A stretch of DNA of 64,000 nt, taken from positions 124,001 through 188,000 of the forward strand of contig NZ_FOSE01000003.1 of the NCBI RefSeq assembly GCF_900114185.1, in the 5' to 3' direction. The translations under genes and the position numbers were made by a program. The number at the start of each line of letters is the position of its first letter. Positions within the stretch are counted from its first letter, which is position 1. The notes under the pieces are model-generated. The model was not told the DNA's origin and made no database searches. It saw only the letters and a list, made by a program, of their open reading frames with translations. Shown here piece after piece: positions 40,904-52,029 of the stretch. This DNA is from Cellulomonas sp. KH9 (GTDB taxonomy: Bacteria > Actinomycetota > Actinomycetes > Actinomycetales > Cellulomonadaceae).

Positions 40904-43429
40904 CTTCTGCATGGCCCGGTACAGGTGGCTCTCCACCGTCCGTACCGACAGGTAGAGGCGGCTGGCGATCTGCCGGTTCGACAGGCCCTCGCGGGCCAGC
41001 ACGGCGATCTGCGACTCGCGGCTCGTCAGCGGCGCGGTCCCGGCCTCCGCCGGGCGTGCCGCCGCGGCGATGGCCGGGCCGGTGGCCGCGCGCACCTCGT
41101 CCTCGGTGAACGCGCCGCGGCCCTCCTGCTCGGCCCGCTCGTGCGCGACGCCGAGGCCCACGTGCACCAGCGGCCCGGGCACGCCCATCGCCGCGACGGC
41201 ACCCAGGACGTCGCCGCTCGTCCCGTGGACCATGGCGCGGTGCAGGTGGACGAACGGCCGCGCGACGGGGATCCGGGTCCGCGCGCACAGCTCCTCCAGC
41301 TGCGCGAGACGCTCGTGCGTCAGCCGCAACGGCGCGAACGCCCAGCACAGCACCGCGCTCGCGAGCCGACCCATGGCCAGCTGCTCCTCACCCGCCGCCC
41401 ACAGCTGCTCCCCGTCGGGCGCCTCGTCGCCGCCGGACCGGAAGTACGCCACCTCCGTGGCCGCCCACGGACGGACGAAGTCGAGTGCGGGCAGGTACGG
41501 ACGGGGCGTGGCGCGCAGCTCGTCCAGCAGCGCCGCGGCCAGTTCCGGCTCGCCGTCACGCGCCCGCAGCGTCGCGGCCAGCCCCAGGATGCGCTCGTCG
41601 TACGGGCTCTGGACCGGGCCGCACCGGCCCGTCTGCAGCACGAGGCTCAGGGTGCGCCGCGCACCCACGTGGTCGCCGGCGACGAACTGGGCCGTCGCCA
41701 GGCCGCGTGCGGCGAGCCGGACGCCGATCAGGCTCAGCTCGTCGTACGCGGCGCTCAGGCGCTCCCGCGCCCAGGCGGTCGCGTCCTCGAGGTGCCCGCC
41801 GAGCAGCAGCGCGTCTCCCCGCAGGGCGTCGAGCTGGTGACCGAGGACCCGCCGGCGCCCTGAGCCCGTCCAGTCGCCGAGCAGCTCGAGCGCGTGGTCG
41901 GGGGCGCCCGTCTCGATCGCGGCCTGGACCCGCAGGACCAGGACGAAGTCGCGCAGCGGCTCGGGGATGCGCGCCCCCGCGAGGTCGGCGACGCCCACGG
42001 CCGACGGCTCGGGCGTGGAGAGCCGCTCGAGCGCGGCGAGCACCTGCTCGTCGAGGTCGGGGAGCACGAGCCGACCCGTGGGCCCGGTGTCGTGCGTCAG
42101 CCCGTCGCGCAGCGAGCCGCCCGTGCACGCGGCCCACTGCCCGCGCAGCAGCACGTAGGAGCCCAGCTCGTCGGCGTCGTCGGCGGACGACGGCACCGTC
42201 CCGGCGAAGATCTCGTCGACGTCGATGGAGGCGAGGTTGTCGAGCAGCCGCAGGCGCAGCAGGGGCAGCGCGTTCGCCACGTCGCGCCGCTCGAGCCAGG
42301 TGCGGTGACGCTGCGAGGCCTGCGTCCGGACCGACTCCATGAGGATCGCGACCTGCTGGTGCGCGGACCCGTCGGGCAGGTCGGGGGAGGGCGCCTCGAT
42401 GCCGGCGGGCAGCGTCAGCGCGGGCGGCCCCGCCATGCCGGACCCGAGGACCTCGTCCGCGCGGGCGCGCAGGTCGGCGTGGGCCGCGGGGGACAGGCGC
42501 AGGCGCAGGGCCTGCCCGAGGGCAGGCGGGCTCACCGCGACGGTGGGTTCCCGTCCGCCCTCGTGGACGACGACGCGGCCGGCCCGGTCGAGCGCGGCCA
42601 GGATGTCGGCGCCGAGCAGCCGCCGGGCGGTGCCGAGGTCCACGAGCCCGAACCAGGCCAGGACGTCCAGGCCACGTACGAGCGCTTCCGGCAGGCCCGG
42701 CAGCAGCGCCAGGGCGACGGCGTCGGCGCGGACGAGGTCGAGGGCGCCCGTCTGCGCCCAGCGGCCCCGGACGCGGGTGACGGCGCCCGCGTCGACGGCT
42801 GCGCGGACGAGCGCGAGCGCGACGCGCGGGTTGCCGCCCGAGCGTCCCGCCACGACCGACGCGAGGTGGCCCTCGACCTGCCCGGCCAGCGCGTCCGCGA
42901 GCAGCGCCGACATGGCGCTGACGCCGAGCGGTGCGACATGCGCAACGACGGCCCCGGGCGCGAGGTCGGGGACCCGCGCACCCAGGTCGGCCCCGACGGG
43001 CGCGCCCAGGACGAGCCGGGCCGTGCTCACGTGCCGGCGGGTCACCGCGGCGACCACCGCGGCCGAGGCGTCGTCCAGCAGGTGGGCGTCGTCGACGACG
43101 ACGGCCGCCGGGCCCGTGCCGACAGCCTCCGCCAGCGCGGCCGTGGCCTCCGGCAGCCCCCACCGGGCGCCGCTGCGGGGCCCCAGGAGAGGGTGGGTGG
43201 CGAACGCGGCCAGTGGCAGGTCGCGGCCGGCCGCGCTGCCCGCGAGCGTCACGACGTCCGTGCCGGACGTCCGCAGGCGCTCGGCGAGCGCAGCCAGGAC
43301 GGTCGTCCGCCCGGAGCCCACGTCCCCCAGCAGCACGACGTCGTCCCCCGCGCGGACGTGGCGCGCCGCGGTCTGCGTCGCGGCGTCGTGCACGAAGACG
43401 GCGCCCGGACGGCGGGCCGTGTCGGTCAT
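40841..43429 (-). CDS. Large LuxR-family transcriptional regulator (LAL-like)
   Basis: 862 aa. An AAA/NTPase domain occupies the N-terminus: VVLLGDVGSGRTTVLAALAE is the Walker A, with Arg in place of the usual Lys, and PAAVVVDDAHLLDD is Walker B. A helical TPR-like middle follows. The C-terminal LuxR helix-turn-helix is LTSRESQIAVLAREGLSNRQ through IASRLYLSVRTVESHLYRAM (about residues 793-840). LAL regulators integrate a ligand signal and ATP state. ATG 43429. It converges on the surface cassette (63-bp overlap with sipW) and diverges from glycogen phosphorylase. Confidence 0.9.
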   Translation of the reverse strand: MTDTARRPGAVFVHDAATQTAARHVRAGDDVVLLGDVGSGRTTVLAALAERLRTSGTDVVTLAGSAAGRDLPLAAFATHPLLGPRSGARWGLPEATAALAEAVGTGPAAVVVDDAHLLDDASAAVVAAVTRRHVSTARLVLGAPVGADLGARVPDLAPGAVVAHVAPLGVSAMSALLADALAGQVEGHLASVVAGRSGGNPRVALALVRAAVDAGAVTRVRGRWAQTGALDLVRADAVALALLPGLPEALVRGLDVLAWFGLVDLGTARRLLGADILAALDRAGRVVVHEGGREPTVAVSPPALGQALRLRLSPAAHADLRARADEVLGSGMAGPPALTLPAGIEAPSPDLPDGSAHQQVAILMESVRTQASQRHRTWLERRDVANALPLLRLRLLDNLASIDVDEIFAGTVPSSADDADELGSYVLLRGQWAACTGGSLRDGLTHDTGPTGRLVLPDLDEQVLAALERLSTPEPSAVGVADLAGARIPEPLRDFVLVLRVQAAIETGAPDHALELLGDWTGSGRRRVLGHQLDALRGDALLLGGHLEDATAWARERLSAAYDELSLIGVRLAARGLATAQFVAGDHVGARRTLSLVLQTGRCGPVQSPYDERILGLAATLRARDGEPELAAALLDELRATPRPYLPALDFVRPWAATEVAYFRSGGDEAPDGEQLWAAGEEQLAMGRLASAVLCWAFAPLRLTHERLAQLEELCARTRIPVARPFVHLHRAMVHGTSGDVLGAVAAMGVPGPLVHVGLGVAHERAEQEGRGAFTEDEVRAATGPAIAAAARPAEAGTAPLTSRESQIAVLAREGLSNRQIASRLYLSVRTVESHLYRAMQKLRVSDRALLRALPGTALVEE

Positions 43430-43614
43430 GGCTCCCACAATGGCCCTCGACGCCGGTTCGTGCCCCGACAACGGGGTCCCGGCGTGCCGTGTGGCCGCGT
43501 CGTGGGTGAGAAGTGGGTGAGGCGTGGCGTACGACACGCCGCGAAACGCGCGGTCTGGGAGGTTCGTGCGCCGGGGCCGGGGCTCTTGCCCTGGTCGGAA
43601 AGGGATGGGGCAAC

Positions 43615-43620
43615 TACCGT
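43615..43620 (+). promoter_or_regulatory. -10 box, leaderless promoter of glgP
   Basis: TACCGT, 7 nt before the GTG at 43628. It sits in a small inverted repeat GCAAC-tacc-GTTGC (43610-43623). Confidence 0.5.
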
Positions 43621-43627
43621 TGCGCAA

Positions 43628-46111
<2,484 letters not shown>

Positions 46112-46134
46112 GGCGGACCGAGCCGCACGCACAC

Positions 46135-46174
46135 CGGCCCCGTCACCCGCGCCACCGCGCGGGTGACGGGGCCG
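46135..46174 (+). terminator. Terminator of glgP
   Basis: Perfect 17-bp stem cggccccgtcacccgcg / cgcgggtgacggggccg with a 6-nt loop, 23 bp after the glgP stop. Confidence 0.88.
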
Positions 46175-46375
46175 CGTCGTGCGTGCGTCGCACACCCGGA
46201 CGGCGCACACGGTCGACAAACTTCACCTGCCCTGAGCGCCCGGTTCCTCCCGGCGAGGGCGGTTCGGGCGACAAGTGCCGGATGACCTGCAGTGACACGC
46301 GCCATAGCCTCCGGATCAGCAGTGTGTCCGCGCTATCCGCCCACCCGGTCCCCGGAGGGCAACGAAGGAGCACCC

Positions 46376-47404
46376 GTGTCACCCACCCGATTCCGGCGAG
46401 CCGCAGCGGTCGTCGCACTGTCCGTCCTCGCGTTCGGCGGCACGGCCGTCGCGGCGCAGGCCGAGGTCGTCCCGTCCCCGGAGCCCACGGTGTCGGTGTC
46501 CCCGACGCCGACGGCGGAGCCCACGGCCGAGCCCACCGCGGAGCCGACCGTCGCGCCCACCCCGGAGCCGACCGTCACGCCCACCCCGGAGCCCACCGCG
46601 GCCCCCACGGCGACGCCGACTCCGACGCCGACTCCGACGCCGACCTCCTCGCCCACGCCGACGCCGGACCCCGAGGTCGTGACGGTGCCGGCCCCGACCG
46701 TCGAGGTCGCGCAGCCCGGGTGCACGGGGCTGAACCCGGCCGCCAAGGGCACGATCACCATCACCCCGGTGGACTCGGTCGACTGGATCATCCTCGACAC
46801 CGACTCCCTGTACGGGATCGGCGAGGACGACCTCGTCGCGCAGCCCGACGAGCCGGGCGAGGCGGGCTCCGTCGAGGTCGCACCGGGCACCTACTACGCC
46901 TACGCGTACCCCTACGAGGGTGAGTTCGGTGACCTGGGCAGCTGGACGCGGATTCCTGACGACCTGGTCATCGCGCGGACGATCACCGTCACCGCGGCCG
47001 TCTGCCCGGTGGCCGACCAGCTGACCGACGCCACGAAGGGCGGCTTCACCGCCCCGGCGACCGTCGCCCCCGGCGCCCCGATCGTCCTGTCCGGCCTGCC
47101 GGCCGGCGCCACCGTGCGCGCGTACCTGTTCTCCGTGCCCACCGACCTCGGCTCGGCCACGGTGGCCGCGGACGGCACGGTGCGTCTGACGATCCCCGCG
47201 TCGACCACGACGGGCACCCACCGCATCGCGGTGTACAACGCGGACGGCACCCTCCTGGGCTGGCAGCAGGTCCAGGTCCTCGCCGCCGGAGGCACGCTGG
47301 CCGTCACCGGTGTCGACCCGGTCGCAGGCGCCGTCGGCGCCCTCGTGCTCGTGGCGGCGGGCGGCGCGCTCGTCCTGGCACGTCGTCGCATGGCGACCCG
47401 CTGA
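46376..47404 (+). CDS. LAxTG-anchored surface protein with Pro-Thr stalk
   Basis: 342 aa. Signal peptide AAAVVALSVLAFGGTAVAAQA, here residues about 8-28. Residues about 38-100 are a Pro-Thr-Glu stalk (PTAEPTAEPTAEPTVAPTPE onward). Two beta-sandwich-like regions follow. The C-terminus is a sorting signal: LAVTG (308-312), hydrophobic helix AGAVGALVLVAAGGALVLA and RRRMATR. LAxTG is the class E sortase motif of actinobacteria. GTG 46376 after GAAGGAG. No sortase gene is in the window. Confidence 0.88.
   Translation: MSPTRFRRAAAVVALSVLAFGGTAVAAQAEVVPSPEPTVSVSPTPTAEPTAEPTAEPTVAPTPEPTVTPTPEPTAAPTATPTPTPTPTPTSSPTPTPDPEVVTVPAPTVEVAQPGCTGLNPAAKGTITITPVDSVDWIILDTDSLYGIGEDDLVAQPDEPGEAGSVEVAPGTYYAYAYPYEGEFGDLGSWTRIPDDLVIARTITVTAAVCPVADQLTDATKGGFTAPATVAPGAPIVLSGLPAGATVRAYLFSVPTDLGSATVAADGTVRLTIPASTTTGTHRIAVYNADGTLLGWQQVQVLAAGGTLAVTGVDPVAGAVGALVLVAAGGALVLARRRMATR
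46488..46675 (+). repeat. Pro-Thr low-complexity coding repeat
   Basis: Imperfect repeats of codons for PTPEPT/PTAEPT; a purer core of 12-bp units tccgacgccgac lies around 46615-46645. It encodes the stalk of the LAxTG protein and is likely to vary in length. Confidence 0.8.
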
Positions 47405-47429
47405 CCGACCCGCACCACCCCGCACCATC

Positions 47430-47473
47430 CCGGCGCCCGGCCGGCCACCGCACGGTGGCCCGCCGGGCGCCGG
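47430..47473. terminator. Bidirectional terminator
   Basis: Outer stem ccggcgcccgg / ccgggcgccgg (11 bp) and inner stem ggccaccg / cggtggcc (8 bp) joined by a 2-nt internal loop, apical loop ca. Lies between convergent genes (LAxTG protein and the LysR-domain protein). Confidence 0.85.
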
Positions 47474-47547
47474 CGCGTCGTGGCCGGACGCCGCCGCGCG
47501 GCGGCCCGGGGCTGCGGCGTCGACGGCCGGATCGAGCGACTGCTGCG

Positions 47548-48300
47548 TCAGCGGCCGCGCCGCGGCCTGCCCCTGCCCGGTGCCGGTCGCGCGGTGCGAC
47601 GGGTCGGCCGTGCGTCGCCGGACCGGCGTGCGCCCTTCTCCTCGGTGGGCCGGCGCGGGGTCGGCTCGTCGCCCGTGCGCCCGCGCGAGCTGCCGGCCGT
47701 CCGCCCGCGGACGATCCCGACGAGCTCCTGCACGTGCGGGTGCTCGTCCTCGCTGCGCCACACCAGCACCACGGGCGACCCGGGGGCGTCCGGCACGGGG
47801 CGCACGGCGGTCCCGCGCCGGTCGTGCAGCCGGGCCAGCGCGTGCGGCACCACGAGCAGCCCGCTGCCGGACACCACCAGGTCCGCGGCGGTCGGGACGT
47901 CGGGGACCTCGAGCACGTCGACGCCCGGGGGCAGCCACCCCAGGACGTCGTCCGCGGGCACCAGCACCGTCTCGCCCGCGAGGTCCGCGACGTCGACCTC
48001 GTCGACCACGGTCAGCACGTGGTCCTTCGGGACGACGACCACGGTCTGCTCGGTCCACAGCGGGACGACGCCCCAGCCGGTGGAGGTCGTCGGGACCGTG
48101 GCCGACAGCCCGGGCGGCCGACCGGCGGCGTGCGCGGGCGGCAGGCGCAGCACCGCCGCGTCGACGTCACCGCGCAGCACGGCGTCCGCGGCGTCCGCCG
48201 CGGAGCCGCGCACGACCTCCAGCGGCTCGTCCGGCAGGCGGTCGCGCCAGACCCGGTCCCAGCGGTCGGCGCCGGTGCCGGGCACCAGCAGCAGCCTCAT
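47548..48300 (-). CDS. LysR-type effector-domain protein without DNA-binding domain
   Basis: 250 aa. Residues about 1-190 fit a LysR substrate-binding domain: DVDAAVLRLPPAH, VPLWTEQTVVVVPKDHVL, DLVVSGSGLLVVPHALARL and VVLVWRSEDEHPHVQELVGI. There is no N-terminal winged helix; the ATG (48300) overlaps the trmB stop as ATGA. A very basic, disordered tail (about 205-250, Arg/Pro/Gly-rich) ends the protein and may bind nucleic acid. It could sense a small molecule and act on RNA or DNA through the tail (inference). Confidence 0.78.
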   Translation of the reverse strand: MRLLLVPGTGADRWDRVWRDRLPDEPLEVVRGSAADAADAVLRGDVDAAVLRLPPAHAAGRPPGLSATVPTTSTGWGVVPLWTEQTVVVVPKDHVLTVVDEVDVADLAGETVLVPADDVLGWLPPGVDVLEVPDVPTAADLVVSGSGLLVVPHALARLHDRRGTAVRPVPDAPGSPVVLVWRSEDEHPHVQELVGIVRGRTAGSSRGRTGDEPTPRRPTEEKGARRSGDARPTRRTARPAPGRGRPRRGR

Positions 48301-49022
48301 CGCACCCGCCGCACGACGACGTCCGTGACCTCGTGGCCCAGGTCCAGGCCGCGCTGCTCGAACCGGGTGACCGGGCGGTGCGCCGGGCGGGGCACGACCC
48401 CGCCGGTCAGGTCGGGGTCGGCGCCGAGCACGTCGCTCATCTGCTCGGCGTACGCGGCCCAGTCGGTGGCGACGTGCAGGGTGCCCCCGACGCGCAGCCG
48501 GTCCCGCAGCAGCGCCACGTGCGCGGGCTGCACCAGCCGGCGCTTGTGGTGCCGCGGCTTGGGCCACGGGTCCGGGAAGAACGCGTGCACCGCGTCGAGC
48601 GAGCCGGGCGCGACGTCGGCGCGCAGCAGGCGCAGCGCGTCGCCGTGGGCGACGCGCACGTTCGTCAGGCCGAGCCGCTCGACGAGCAGCAGCAGCGCCG
48701 CGACGCCCGGCAGGTGCGCCTCGACCGCCAGCCAGTCCCGGTCGGGGTCGGCGGCCGCCATCGCGGCCGTCGCGTCGCCCATGCCCGAGCCGATCTCCAG
48801 GACCACCGGGGCGCTGCGGCCGAACAGCGCGACGGTGTCGAGCAGGCCCTCGGGCGTCCGGGGCGGCGGCATGCGCGGGTCGTCGACCGAGAAACCCCAC
48901 CGGGGGAACAACCGCGTCAGGGCGTCCGCGCGGTCCGCGCCGAGCGGCGCGCGGCGCGGGTGGAACGTGCGCAGCGGCTCGTGGGGGCGCGACGCACGGT
49001 GGGTGAACACGTCGGGCTGCAC
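48297..49022 (-). CDS. trmB: tRNA (guanine-N7-)-methyltransferase TrmB
   Basis: About 241 aa. Adds m7G at position 46 of tRNA. Motifs: APVVLEIGSGMGDATAAMAA (SAM site), DWLAVEAHLPGV, FFPDPWPKPRHHKRRLVQPA (the PDPWxKxxHxKRR family signature) and LHVATDWAAYAEQM. GTG 49022 was chosen because TAGGCT stands 7 nt upstream with no ribosome-binding site; an in-frame GTG at 49040 would add six residues. Coupled to the LysR-domain protein downstream. Confidence 0.95.
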   Translation of the reverse strand: MQPDVFTHRASRPHEPLRTFHPRRAPLGADRADALTRLFPRWGFSVDDPRMPPPRTPEGLLDTVALFGRSAPVVLEIGSGMGDATAAMAAADPDRDWLAVEAHLPGVAALLLLVERLGLTNVRVAHGDALRLLRADVAPGSLDAVHAFFPDPWPKPRHHKRRLVQPAHVALLRDRLRVGGTLHVATDWAAYAEQMSDVLGADPDLTGGVVPRPAHRPVTRFEQRGLDLGHEVTDVVVRRVR

Positions 49023-49029
49023 GGCGTCC

Positions 49030-49035
49030 AGCCTA
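49030..49035 (-). promoter_or_regulatory. -10 box, leaderless promoter of trmB
   Basis: TAGGCT on the minus strand, 7 nt before the GTG at 49022; it overlaps the alternative upstream start, arguing against that start. Confidence 0.5.
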
Positions 49036-49044
49036 CGCACCGGC

Positions 49045-49824
49045 TCAGGCGACGAGGTCCTCCGGGGGTGCCTGGAGCAGCGCCACCACCTCGCCCGCGG
49101 GGCCGCGGACCAGCAGCATGCGGCCGTAGGGCGTGTCCTCCGGCCCGCTGACGACCTCGCCGCCGAGCTCGGCGACGCGCGGCGCGATCGCGTCGGCGTC
49201 CTCGACGGCCACGTACCAGGTCCACGCCGCGGGCACGTCGCCCGCGCGGGGGCCGTACCCGCCGACGCCCATCGCCGGGGCCCCGCCGACCGACAGCGAC
49301 GTGTACGTGAAGTCGGGTGCGCTCATGTCCTGCTGCTCGTAGCCGAACAGCTCGGTGTAGAACCGGCGGGCGCCGTCCGGGTCGTGCGACATCTGCTCGG
49401 CCCACACGAACGTGCCGGGCACGTCGGTCACCTGCCAGCCGGTGCGGGTGCCGGCCTCCCACAGGCCGACGACGGCACCCGTCGGGTCGCACAGCACCGC
49501 GAGGCGCCCCAGGTCGAGCTCCGTCACCGGGTCGACCACCACGGTCGCGCCGGCCGCGACGGCGCGCTCGACGCTCTGCAGGAGGTCGTCGGTCGCGAGG
49601 TAGACGCACCACCCGGAGGGGCGCGGCACGTCGGCGACCTTGATGCCGGCGACCACGTTCCCGTCGACGGTGGCCGTGACGTAGCCGCCCGTCTCCGGCC
49701 CGCCGATGCTCAGCTGCCACCCGAGCAGACCGCCGTAGAACCGCTGCGTCGGGCCGAGCTCCGTGACGGTGAGGTCCGCCCAGCCGGGGACTCCGGCGGG
49801 CCACGGGCTGGTGCTGACGGTCAT
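49045..49824 (-). CDS. VOC-family protein with two glyoxalase-like domains
   Basis: 259 aa, a tandem of two vicinal-oxygen-chelate modules: the first from GWADLTVTELGPTQRFYGGL to LCDPTGAVVGLWEAG, the second from FVWAEQMSHDPDGARRFYTE to VRGPAGEVVALLQAP. This double-module layout is common in actinobacterial proteins of unknown substrate (often labelled hydroxylase or CFP30-like). ATG 49824. Just upstream of trmB on the same strand. Confidence 0.88.
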   Translation of the reverse strand: MTVSTSPWPAGVPGWADLTVTELGPTQRFYGGLLGWQLSIGGPETGGYVTATVDGNVVAGIKVADVPRPSGWCVYLATDDLLQSVERAVAAGATVVVDPVTELDLGRLAVLCDPTGAVVGLWEAGTRTGWQVTDVPGTFVWAEQMSHDPDGARRFYTELFGYEQQDMSAPDFTYTSLSVGGAPAMGVGGYGPRAGDVPAAWTWYVAVEDADAIAPRVAELGGEVVSGPEDTPYGRMLLVRGPAGEVVALLQAPPEDLVA

Positions 49825-49926
49825 CGGTCCTCCGGCGTCGGGCGCGGACGTCCGTCCGCGGGGCGAGCACAGCCAACCACCGCGCCCCGCCGCGCGCACG
49901 ACGGGCGGCCGTGCTACTCCGGACGC

Positions 49927-50976
49927 ATGGGGGCACACGAGCGCACGCCCGACGCCGCGGGGACGGCCGCGGGCCGGGGCATGGAGGGGCCGGTGCGCCC
50001 GGTCGACGGCGGCGGCGAGTCGACGCGGACCGTGGTCCTGGCGCTGCTGGCCAACGTGCTGGTCGCGGCCACCAAGACCGTCGCCGCGAGCATCACCGGA
50101 GCCGCCTCGATGCTCGCCGAGGCGTCGCACTCGTGGGCGGACGCCGGCAACGAGGTGTTCCTCATCGTCGCCCAGCGCCGCGCCGGACGGCCCGCCGACG
50201 CGTCCCACCCGTTCGGGTACGGCCGGGAGGTCTACGTCTGGTCGATGTTCGCCGCGATCGGGCTGTTCGCGGTCGGTGCCGGGGTGTCGGTCACCCACGG
50301 CGTCCACGAGCTGACGGACCCCGAGCCCGCCTCGGACTTCCTCGTCGCGTACGTCGTGCTCGCGGTCGCGTTCGTCCTGGAGGTCACGTCGTTCCTGCAG
50401 GCGTGGCGGCAGAGCCGGGCGGAGGCGCGGGCCCGCGACCGGGGCGTGCTCGAGCAGGTCCTGGCCACGTCCGACCCCACGGTCCGTGCCGTGTTCTTCG
50501 AGGACTCCTCGGCGCTGATCGGCCTGGTCATCGCCGCGGCGGGGATCGTGGCCAACCAGGTGACGGGCTCGTCGGTGCCCGACGCGATCGGCTCGATCCT
50601 CGTCGGCCTGCTGCTGGCGGTCGTCGCGTTCGTCCTCATCTGGCGCAACGTGCGGTTCCTGGTCGGGGAGACCGTCGACCCGGCCCTGCACGCGGCCGCG
50701 CTGCGGGCGATCCTCGCGATGCCGCAGGTCGCGCGGGTGACCCAGCTGCGCATCGACGTGGTCGGCGCGCGCCGGGTGTTCCTCACGGGTGCGGTCGACC
50801 TGGCGGGCGACCACGACGAGGTGGAGTCGTCCCACCTGCTGGCGCAGGTCGAGGCCGCCCTGCGTCGGTCGCGGGGCGTGGTCGGCGTCGTCCTGTCGCT
50901 CTCCGAGCCGGGCGAGCCGTCGCTCGTCCCCCCGCCCCTCAGCGGGGCGGGAGGCGGGACGCCAGGAAGTCGGTGA
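49927..50976 (+). CDS. Cation diffusion facilitator transporter
   Basis: 349 aa with a disordered N-terminus and about six membrane helices. Helix 2 contains AASMLAEASHSWADAGNEVF, the CDF metal-site signature with His and two Asp, followed by SHPFGYGREVYVWSMFAAIG; VRAVFFEDSSALIGLVIAA carries the second acidic site in helix 5. The cytoplasmic domain with DPALHAAALRAILAMPQVAR completes the family. Exports Zn or similar divalent ions. The 3' end overlaps the convergent hydrolase by 38 bp. Confidence 0.92.
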   Translation: MGAHERTPDAAGTAAGRGMEGPVRPVDGGGESTRTVVLALLANVLVAATKTVAASITGAASMLAEASHSWADAGNEVFLIVAQRRAGRPADASHPFGYGREVYVWSMFAAIGLFAVGAGVSVTHGVHELTDPEPASDFLVAYVVLAVAFVLEVTSFLQAWRQSRAEARARDRGVLEQVLATSDPTVRAVFFEDSSALIGLVIAAAGIVANQVTGSSVPDAIGSILVGLLLAVVAFVLIWRNVRFLVGETVDPALHAAALRAILAMPQVARVTQLRIDVVGARRVFLTGAVDLAGDHDEVESSHLLAQVEAALRRSRGVVGVVLSLSEPGEPSLVPPPLSGAGGGTPGSR

Positions 50977-51952
50977 CCTCGCGCAGGTAGCGCTCACGCA
51001 CGGGCGCCGCCGAGAGGGCCAGGTCGTGCGCCCCGCCGGCCACCTCGACGTACGTGACGTCGTCGCCGAGCAGGGGCGCGCGACGGGCGATCTGGGCGGG
51101 GTCGAGCACCGAGTCGGTCGTCAGCAGCGCGTCGTGGTGGCGGTCGTCCGGCCCCGCGGCGTCGGAGGCCAGCACCAGCACGGGCACGTCGACGGCGAGC
51201 CCGCGGGCGACCCGGGCGTGCGCGCGGCGCACGGTGCGGCCGAACCCGGTGTGGACGGGGAAGCCGTCGTGCGGCTTCCAGGCGAGGTCGTAGTCCCACT
51301 CCCCGCCGGTGTCGCGGTGCAGCGCCCGGCCGTAGTGCGGCGCGATGCCGCGCAGCGGGATCCGCGGTGCCCGGCCGCCCACGAGGTCGATCATGCGGGT
51401 CAGCAGGGTCCGCTCGAACAGCGAGCCGCGCAGGTCGAGCCACGGGGAGTTGAGCACCAGGGCGTCGACCAGCCCGAGGTCGCGGCGGGCGTCGGCCCAC
51501 AGCGCGGCCGTCAGCCCGCCGGTGGAGTGACCCATGAGCACGAGCACGTCGTGGTCGCGGCGCAGCAGGCGGACGGCCGCGTCGATCTCCTCGGCGTACA
51601 CCGCCAGGTCGGTCGTCTCGTTGGGCGGCCGGCCGGGGCGGATCGAGCGGCCGTGGTCCCGCAGGTCCAGGGCGTAGGCGTCGTACCCCGCGGCGGCCAG
51701 GGCGTCGCCGACGTGGGGGTGGAAGAAGTAGTCGACGAACCCGTGCAGGTACAGCACCGCGCGGCGGGTCGTGGGGACGTCCGCGTCGGGGACCCGCCGC
51801 ACGAGCGTGGCGACGGGATCCACGCGGGTGCGGCGTGCGACCGCGTCGGGGCGCAGGTGCAGCGTGCGGGCCCGCCAGCCCTCGCCGAGCACGTCCGTGC
51901 CCTCCTCGTCCCAGGTCCCCGGGGTGGGGCGGGCGTCCTCGTCGTCGACCAC
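50939..51952 (-). CDS. Alpha/beta-hydrolase (serine hydrolase/lysophospholipase-like)
   Basis: 337 aa. The nucleophile elbow is LMGHSTGGLTA; the oxyanion-side motif is AVLYLHGFVDYFFHPHV; ALDLRDHGRSIRPGR is the conserved strand-loop, and EVAGGAHDLALS holds the catalytic His. Close to the serine aminopeptidase S33/lysophospholipase group. No signal peptide. GTG 51952 follows GAGGA at good spacing; a GTG at 51976 is an alternative. The 3' end overlaps the CDF gene by 38 bp. Confidence 0.9.
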   Translation of the reverse strand: MVDDEDARPTPGTWDEEGTDVLGEGWRARTLHLRPDAVARRTRVDPVATLVRRVPDADVPTTRRAVLYLHGFVDYFFHPHVGDALAAAGYDAYALDLRDHGRSIRPGRPPNETTDLAVYAEEIDAAVRLLRRDHDVLVLMGHSTGGLTAALWADARRDLGLVDALVLNSPWLDLRGSLFERTLLTRMIDLVGGRAPRIPLRGIAPHYGRALHRDTGGEWDYDLAWKPHDGFPVHTGFGRTVRRAHARVARGLAVDVPVLVLASDAAGPDDRHHDALLTTDSVLDPAQIARRAPLLGDDVTYVEVAGGAHDLALSAAPVRERYLREVTDFLASRLPPR

Positions 51953-52029
51953 GCGCCGATCCTCGCACGCGCGCACCGTCCCGGGGTCGCCACCCGGCCG
52001 ACGTGCGGCCGACCGGGTGGCGGCGCGCC

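Noticed and set aside
46175..46375. c-di-AMP or other riboswitch before the LAxTG gene
   Set aside because: Such elements often precede wall-protein genes in actinobacteria, but no conserved core could be matched by eye in this 200 bp.
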